The notes below the pieces were generated by a model, which had not been told where the DNA came from, searched no databases, and worked only from the letters and a program-made list of their open reading frames with translations. The translations under genes and the position numbers were made by a program. Positions 5,677 to 6,484 of a DNA stretch of 6,484 bases are shown here, one piece after another (within the stretch, counting starts at the first letter, position 1; each line of letters opens with the position of its first letter). The stretch spans positions 1-6,484 of the forward strand of contig PWUQ01000064.1 in assembly GCA_003563585.1 (NCBI GenBank), given 5' to 3'. Origin of the DNA: Candidatus Parvarchaeota archaeon. GTDB taxonomy: Archaea; Nanobdellota; Nanobdellia; CSSed11-243R1.

Positions 5677-5914
5677 TACTTATTTCCTCTTCCAATTGCT
5701 CAACGTTTTTGTATTCCTTGAATTCTCCGTTTTTATCTAATTTTAGAATTTTATTTATATATTCCTTTCTTAATTTTTTATCTAAAACATCCTTTTCTTT
5801 TTCTTCGATTATATATTGTATAGCTTTATCTTTAGAAGGAAGGTCCTGAATACTTTTAACTATACCAACAACTTTATCCAATTTTTTGTTTAATTTAACA
5901 GTAACTTGTGTCAT
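5669..5914 (-). CDS. Ribbon-helix-helix antitoxin (DUF2683-like)
   Basis: This 81-aa protein is the probable antitoxin and autorepressor. Residues 2-9 (TQVTVKLN) form the DNA-contacting beta strand of a ribbon-helix-helix fold. Helices follow at about 11-23 and 27-42, with the DKAIQYIIEE pattern common in archaeal DUF2683-type antitoxins. The C-terminal part (48-80: LRKEYINKILKLDKNGEFKEYKNVEQLEEEI) is the probable toxin-neutralising segment. The ATG at 5914 is preceded by AGGTGA at a spacing of 5-6 bases, which fixes the start. A 27-bp inverted repeat just upstream is the obvious operator. The stop lies inside the toxin gene (8-nt overlap), so both are made from one mRNA and translation is probably coupled. 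Confidence 0.82.
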   Translation of the reverse strand: MTQVTVKLNKKLDKVVGIVKSIQDLPSKDKAIQYIIEEKEKDVLDKKLRKEYINKILKLDKNGEFKEYKNVEQLEEEISNA

Positions 5915-5924
5915 TTTTTCACCT
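5915..5924 (-). promoter_or_regulatory. Shine-Dalgarno site of the antitoxin gene
   Basis: The minus strand reads AGGTGAAAAAATG, placing AGGTGA 4-5 bases before the antitoxin start. This is a good match to the archaeal 16S rRNA 3' end and supports the chosen ATG at 5914. Confidence 0.6.
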
Positions 5925-5950
5925 ACTATATTTTATAGTAAAATATAGTA
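5924..5950. promoter_or_regulatory. Toxin-antitoxin operator: 12-bp inverted repeat with phased half-sites
   Basis: The arms TACTATATTTTA (5924-5935) and TAAAATATAGTA (5939-5950) are perfect reverse complements, separated by 3 bp. Read as pentamers, ACTAT at 5925 and ATAGT at 5935 and 5945 are spaced exactly 10 bp, one helical turn. ATAGTAAAAT is also a perfect tandem direct repeat (5935-5944, 5945-5954). Ribbon-helix-helix antitoxins typically bind several half-sites in this phasing. The block lies between the TATA element and the antitoxin start, so binding would block transcription. Confidence 0.7.
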
Positions 5951-5956
5951 AAATGT

Positions 5957-5973
5957 TGTATATATGTTTTTTG
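5957..5973 (-). promoter_or_regulatory. TATA/BRE promoter of the toxin-antitoxin operon
   Basis: The minus strand reads CCAAAAAACATATATACA: an A-rich BRE-like stretch followed by ATATATAC. A start about 25 bases downstream (near 5937) falls within the operator and gives a short leader that includes the AGGTGA ribosome site. Confidence 0.5.
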
Positions 5974-6065
5974 GTAACGTTTAAGCCCATAAAAAATAAT
6001 TTTTTCAATCTTAATGCAATTGGAGGGAAATTTTTGTCGCGGGAGACTCTTTTAAGTAAAAAGTA
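5974..6065. other. Intergenic region with a short GC-rich island
   Basis: No gene is visible. Just after the stop of the HTH-like gene the minus strand has TACTTTTTACTT (about 6054-6065), a weak U-tract that might terminate it. A 15-bp near-palindrome AAAAAATAATTTTTT at 5991-6005 gives short T-runs on both strands and could serve as a terminator. The segment 6022-6049 (GGAGGG ... GTCGCGGGAGACTC) is much richer in G+C than its surroundings, with no reading frame that explains it. Confidence 0.35.
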
Positions 6066-6380
6066 TTATACATAATGTCCATATCCTAAAGGTCTTATCA
6101 AATTTTTATCGAAAATATCTACTGCTTCGTACCATGAAATATTTTTTTCTTCTTTTATTTTTCTTATATCTGCTTCACCTTCTTTAGGATCAAAATCAAA
6201 TTCTTTAGCTTCTTCGATGTATTCTTTCGCGGTTTTTGTGCTAACTTTCCAAATTTTAGATATTTTTTTAGGATCGTCGCAATTTTTTGATAAAAGAAAT
6301 TTAGTTAAACATACTCTCGTGTCTCTTTCTATTTCTTCATACATTTTCTTCAATCTATTTGTTGTTTTTTTATCCATCAT
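6066..6380 (-). CDS. Small HTH-like protein, function unknown
   Basis: This is a 104-aa cytoplasmic protein that is not recognised by name. It is charged and helical. Residues 36-57 (DPKKISKIWKVSTKTAKEYIEE) look like a helix-turn-helix: a helix, a short turn at Lys-Val-Ser, then a Thr/Lys-rich helix that could read DNA. The middle (61-82) is acidic to basic, and ISWYEAVDIF (81-90) resembles a second short helical unit; the C-terminus ends in PLGYGHYV. The start chosen is ATG at 6380, because GGGAG lies 6 bases upstream. A TTG two codons earlier (6386) is too close to that site, and the ATG at 6377 is also possible. An AT-rich promoter-like stretch precedes it. It lies upstream of the toxin-antitoxin operon on the same strand but is separated by 150 bases including a promoter, so it is probably an independent unit. 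A DNA-binding role is inference only. Confidence 0.7.
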   Translation of the reverse strand: MMDKKTTNRLKKMYEEIERDTRVCLTKFLLSKNCDDPKKISKIWKVSTKTAKEYIEEAKEFDFDPKEGEADIRKIKEEKNISWYEAVDIFDKNLIRPLGYGHYV

Positions 6381-6386
6381 ATTCAA

Positions 6387-6484
6387 CTCCCTTTTATCTC
6401 TCCTATAATAATCATATGTTTTTGTATTTTATTTTTTAATGCACGTATCTCGACGGAATTATATGAATGAGTTGATTTACCTAA
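6387..6484 (-). promoter_or_regulatory. Upstream region of the HTH-like gene: Shine-Dalgarno and TATA-like stretch
   Basis: The minus strand has GGGAG (6387-6391) at ideal spacing from the ATG at 6380, and a TATA-like run TTAAAAAATAAAATAC (about 6425-6440) whose expected start would give a leader of about 28 nt. On the plus strand an ATG at 6463 stays open to the window end (MNELIYL), too short to call. Nothing else is visible here. Confidence 0.4.

Noticed and set aside
5924..5954. Repeat cluster upstream of the antitoxin as a CRISPR remnant or origin iterons
   Set aside because: The units are only 10 bp, AT-only apart from one G or C each, and fit a ribbon-helix-helix operator at a promoter; there are no spacers.
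6384..6386. TTG as the start of the HTH-like gene
   Set aside because: GGGAG directly abuts this codon, leaving no spacing, whereas ATG at 6380 has an ideal 6-base spacing.
6463..6484. Start of a divergent plus-strand gene at the window edge
   Set aside because: Only seven codons are visible and there is no convincing ribosome site; it cannot be supported.

Overview
The window looks like a chromosomal segment of an AT-rich archaeon, most likely of the DPANN type (Woesearchaeota/Pacearchaeota-like). The evidence is a surface-layer protein of the Methanocaldococcus-type S-layer family, archaeal TATA/BRE-like promoters, U-tract termination, a mix of leaderless and Shine-Dalgarno starts, and several small Lys/Ile-rich proteins of kinds common in uncultured archaea. 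The lineage is inferred from protein style; there is no rRNA or tRNA here to confirm it.

Layout. Positions 5-556 (+) hold a probably N-terminally cut thioredoxin-fold protein with a CDGC active-site motif. It converges on a small one-TM extracytoplasmic protein (553-873, -), and the two stop codons share one CTAG. Everything else is on the minus strand. Reading in the direction of transcription (high to low coordinates): a small HTH-like protein (6380-6066); an operon of ribbon-helix-helix antitoxin (5914-5669), RelE-like toxin (5676-5407) and a 308-aa protein with ADP-ribosyltransferase-like features (5410-4484), all three overlapping; a surface protein with signal peptide and C-terminal membrane anchor (4465-4004); a cytosolic coiled-coil protein 3 nt behind it (4000-3515); and a 783-aa S-layer protein (3349-998) with its own strong promoter, long leader, strong ribosome site and U-rich terminator.

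How the parts fit. The left and middle part is a cell-surface block: S-layer protein, a small anchored surface protein, a short membrane protein with external cysteines, and a likely redox protein. The right part is a compact stress/defence module. A DUF2683-like antitoxin and RelE-like toxin form a type II toxin-antitoxin pair, preceded by a phased inverted-repeat operator. The third gene overlaps the toxin by ATGA and has a His-aromatic-Glu arrangement like that of ADP-ribosyltransferases. If that reading holds, this is a three-gene module pairing an mRNA-interferase-type toxin with a second, possibly NAD-dependent, effector; this is the most notable thing in the window.

No CRISPR array, insertion sequence, tRNA or rRNA was seen.
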